Part shown: in pieces, positions 13,394 through 14,717 of the stretch | How the letters are laid out: every line of letters starts with the position of its first letter | How positions within the stretch are numbered: position 1 is the stretch's first letter | From: Verrucomicrobiota bacterium | GTDB taxonomy: Bacteria > Verrucomicrobiota > Verrucomicrobiia > Opitutales > Oceanipulchritudinaceae | Length of the DNA stretch: 14,717 nucleotides | Direction of reading: 5' to 3' | NCBI GenBank assembly: GCA_009908535.1 | Contig: JAAAOD010000176.1 | Span: forward strand, 1-14,717 | Program-made: the position numbers and the translations under genes | The notes under the pieces: generated by a model | What the model was told of the DNA's origin: nothing | Database searches by the model: none | The model's input: only the letters and a program-made list of their open reading frames with translations

Positions 13394-14383
13394 TCAGCCC
13401 TTCACCCTTTGAAGCTCCTCGAGGGTCTGAACGCTTTCCAGCTTGCGGCGAAGGTTCTTGGAGCCGGGGAAATTTCTGGCGAAGGCCTTCAGGCGCGGCC
13501 GCATCCAGTTGATTCTGTCCCATGGATCCTGTTCGCGATGGGCGAGGAGGACTCTGCCGTAGCGCAGCATGACTTCCCAGCGTTCCTCAAGGGTCGGGGG
13601 CGGAAGGTCCTTGCCGGTAAGCAGGGCATGCTTGATTTCGCGGAAAAGGAAGGGATTGCCGAGAGCCCGGCGTCCGACCATGAGGCCCTGGACCTTTCCG
13701 GCGGTCCGGATGCGGCGGACGTCGTCGACCGTGCGGATGCTGCCGTTGCCGATGACAGGGATGCGAAGCGCATCGGCAACCGCTTCAATGACATCCCAGT
13801 CCGCATCCCCGCTGTAACCCTGTTCCTTGGTCCGCCCATGCACGGCGACAGCCTCGATGCCGACATTTTCCAGCCGCCGGGAAACCTCGACGGCGTTGAT
13901 GGAGGCCTTGTCCCATCCGATGCGGATCTTGGCCGTGACCGGAAGCCGGTCGGTCACGCGGCGGACGACGGCCTCCGCGACGCCCTGCAGGCGGCAGGGA
14001 TCGCGCAGGAGGGAGGAGCCGGCGCAGTTGTTCACGACCTTGGGAGCGGGGCAGCCGTAATTGATGTCGATGAAGTCGGGCTGAACACGGTCCGCGATGC
14101 GGTCCGCCGCTTCCGCCATTTTGTCTGGTTCACCTCCGAAAATCTGTACGCCCATCGGGCGCTGTCCGGGGGTAAAGTCGACCATCCGCCAGGCCTTTTC
14201 CTCGCTGCGTTCATCAAGGAACTTGTTCGCCATGACGAACTCCGTCACCATGACATCCGCGCCATAGGCCTTGCAGAGCTCGCGGAAGGCGTAATCGGTA
14301 AATCCGGCCATCGGCGCGAGGAAGAGAGGCAATTCCGGACCGTCGAAGAACGGAAGGCGCGGGGTGGCGGGAGTGGCGGGCAT
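13394..14383 (-). CDS. tRNA-dihydrouridine synthase
   Basis: Reduces specific uridines in tRNA to dihydrouridine using FMN and NADPH. 329 residues, normal length. The FMN-binding start FLAPMAGFTD (21-30), the signature DINYGCPAPKV with catalytic Cys111, the AKIRIGWD segment (151-158), HGRTKEQGYSG (182-192) and the IGNGSI / VGRRALGNPFLF segments (211-216, 236-247) are all visible, closest in pattern to DusB-type enzymes. The frame is open further upstream to 14596, but that part is Arg/Ser/Pro-rich and overlaps the neighbouring peptidase gene, so ATG 14383 (MPATPATPRLPFFDGPELPL) is chosen. No Shine-Dalgarno is evident. It is convergent with the glycosyltransferase gene, 5 bp between stops. Confidence 0.95.
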   Translation of the reverse strand: MPATPATPRLPFFDGPELPLFLAPMAGFTDYAFRELCKAYGADVMVTEFVMANKFLDERSEEKAWRMVDFTPGQRPMGVQIFGGEPDKMAEAADRIADRVQPDFIDINYGCPAPKVVNNCAGSSLLRDPCRLQGVAEAVVRRVTDRLPVTAKIRIGWDKASINAVEVSRRLENVGIEAVAVHGRTKEQGYSGDADWDVIEAVADALRIPVIGNGSIRTVDDVRRIRTAGKVQGLMVGRRALGNPFLFREIKHALLTGKDLPPPTLEERWEVMLRYGRVLLAHREQDPWDRINWMRPRLKAFARNFPGSKNLRRKLESVQTLEELQRVKG

Positions 14384-14468
14384 GACAGGGAAAGAAAACC
14401 GAAGGGTGCGGGTACGGCAACGGCAGGATTGGGAGGTTTTTCCACTGGGATGGCGCGCACGGCCCGGT

Positions 14469-14717
14469 TCAGGCCCGCATGCCCGCCACCATGGCCTTGT
14501 AGGTCTCGAACGGCCGCTGCAGGGCGTCGATCTGGCGGAGCCAGAAGGCCTCCTCACGGATGTCCTCGCCGATGCTATCGCGGACGGCGGTCTCACAATC
14601 GCAGTGACCGGTCAGGCGGAGGAACTCCTCATACTGGCCGAGGAAGGCGGTTCCCTCCGACCGGAGGCGTTCCATGAAGGCAGAGCTGAGCAGATAGCCG
14701 AAGGAGTAGGGGTAGTT
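14469..14717 (-). CDS. C-terminal end of an M3-family oligoendopeptidase (partial)
   Basis: Eighty-two codons run from the window edge to the TGA at 14471-14469; the start and the HExxH zinc site lie outside. The visible part begins NYPYSFGYLLSSAF, the aromatic-rich motif found near the C-terminus of M3B oligoendopeptidase F-type proteins, and continues into two amphipathic helices (RDSIGEDIREEAFWLRQIDA, then RPFETYKAMVAG) in the same place as in that family. These are cytoplasmic zinc endopeptidases that cut short peptides. The gene precedes the tRNA-dihydrouridine synthase on the same strand by 85 bp, so the two may be co-transcribed. Assignment rests on a short tail. Confidence 0.75.
   Translation of the reverse strand, partial: NYPYSFGYLLSSAFMERLRSEGTAFLGQYEEFLRLTGHCDCETAVRDSIGEDIREEAFWLRQIDALQRPFETYKAMVAGMRA

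Noticed and set aside
14384..14596. N-terminal extension of the tRNA-dihydrouridine synthase
   Set aside because: The extra 71 codons are Arg/Ser/Pro-rich, overlap the peptidase gene in another frame and precede the normal N-terminus of the family.

Overview
The window is GC-rich bacterial chromosome with tightly packed genes, mostly recognisable as housekeeping or biosynthetic enzymes. No rRNA, tRNA or CRISPR array was seen. The lineage cannot be fixed from sequence alone. The dispersed palindromic repeats and the type of glucose-6-phosphate isomerase are compatible with a Verrucomicrobiota/Opitutae-like genome, but that is a guess.

Layout. (1) 1-3190, minus strand: the start of glucose-6-phosphate isomerase (pgi, cut by the window edge) lies 35 bp downstream of dihydroxy-acid dehydratase (ilvD). 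The ilvD upstream region has a hairpin plus T-rich tract and a tiny TTA-containing ORF, which together could be an attenuator. (2) 3191-5131: a lower-coding-density accessory patch. It holds an AT-rich stretch with a possible promoter, a truncated ORF6N-type DNA-binding protein remnant, an out-of-frame 5'-truncated ORF, and a small hypothetical gene separated from that ORF by one in-frame TAG. (3) 5132-8948, plus strand: a compact acyl-biosynthesis locus of AMP-forming acyl ligase, two different acyl carrier proteins, an SDR ketoreductase-like protein and a KAS III-type ketosynthase. The last four are joined by ATGA overlaps or a 3-nt gap. A 62-65 bp palindromic repeat sits on each side of the ACP-ACP-SDR-KAS III block, and the downstream copy is partly amplified as 41-bp tandem units. 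(4) 9224-13388, plus strand: an AhpD-like CxxC protein, then a translationally overlapping pair of an (alpha/alpha)6-type glycoside hydrolase and a family 4 glycosyltransferase. The hydrolase carries an in-frame 2 x 33 bp repeat. (5) 13394-14717, minus strand: a tRNA-dihydrouridine synthase and the C-terminal end of an M3-family oligoendopeptidase.

The most interesting unit is the locus at 5132-8948. A free carboxylic acid could be adenylated and loaded on one ACP, condensed by the KAS III-like enzyme with an extender on an ACP, and reduced by the SDR to a 3-hydroxyacyl product. No dehydratase, enoyl reductase, thioesterase or acyltransferase is present in the visible window, so the product and its acceptor remain unknown. 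The glycosidase and glycosyltransferase pair next door could be the sugar side of the same chemistry or an independent carbohydrate module.
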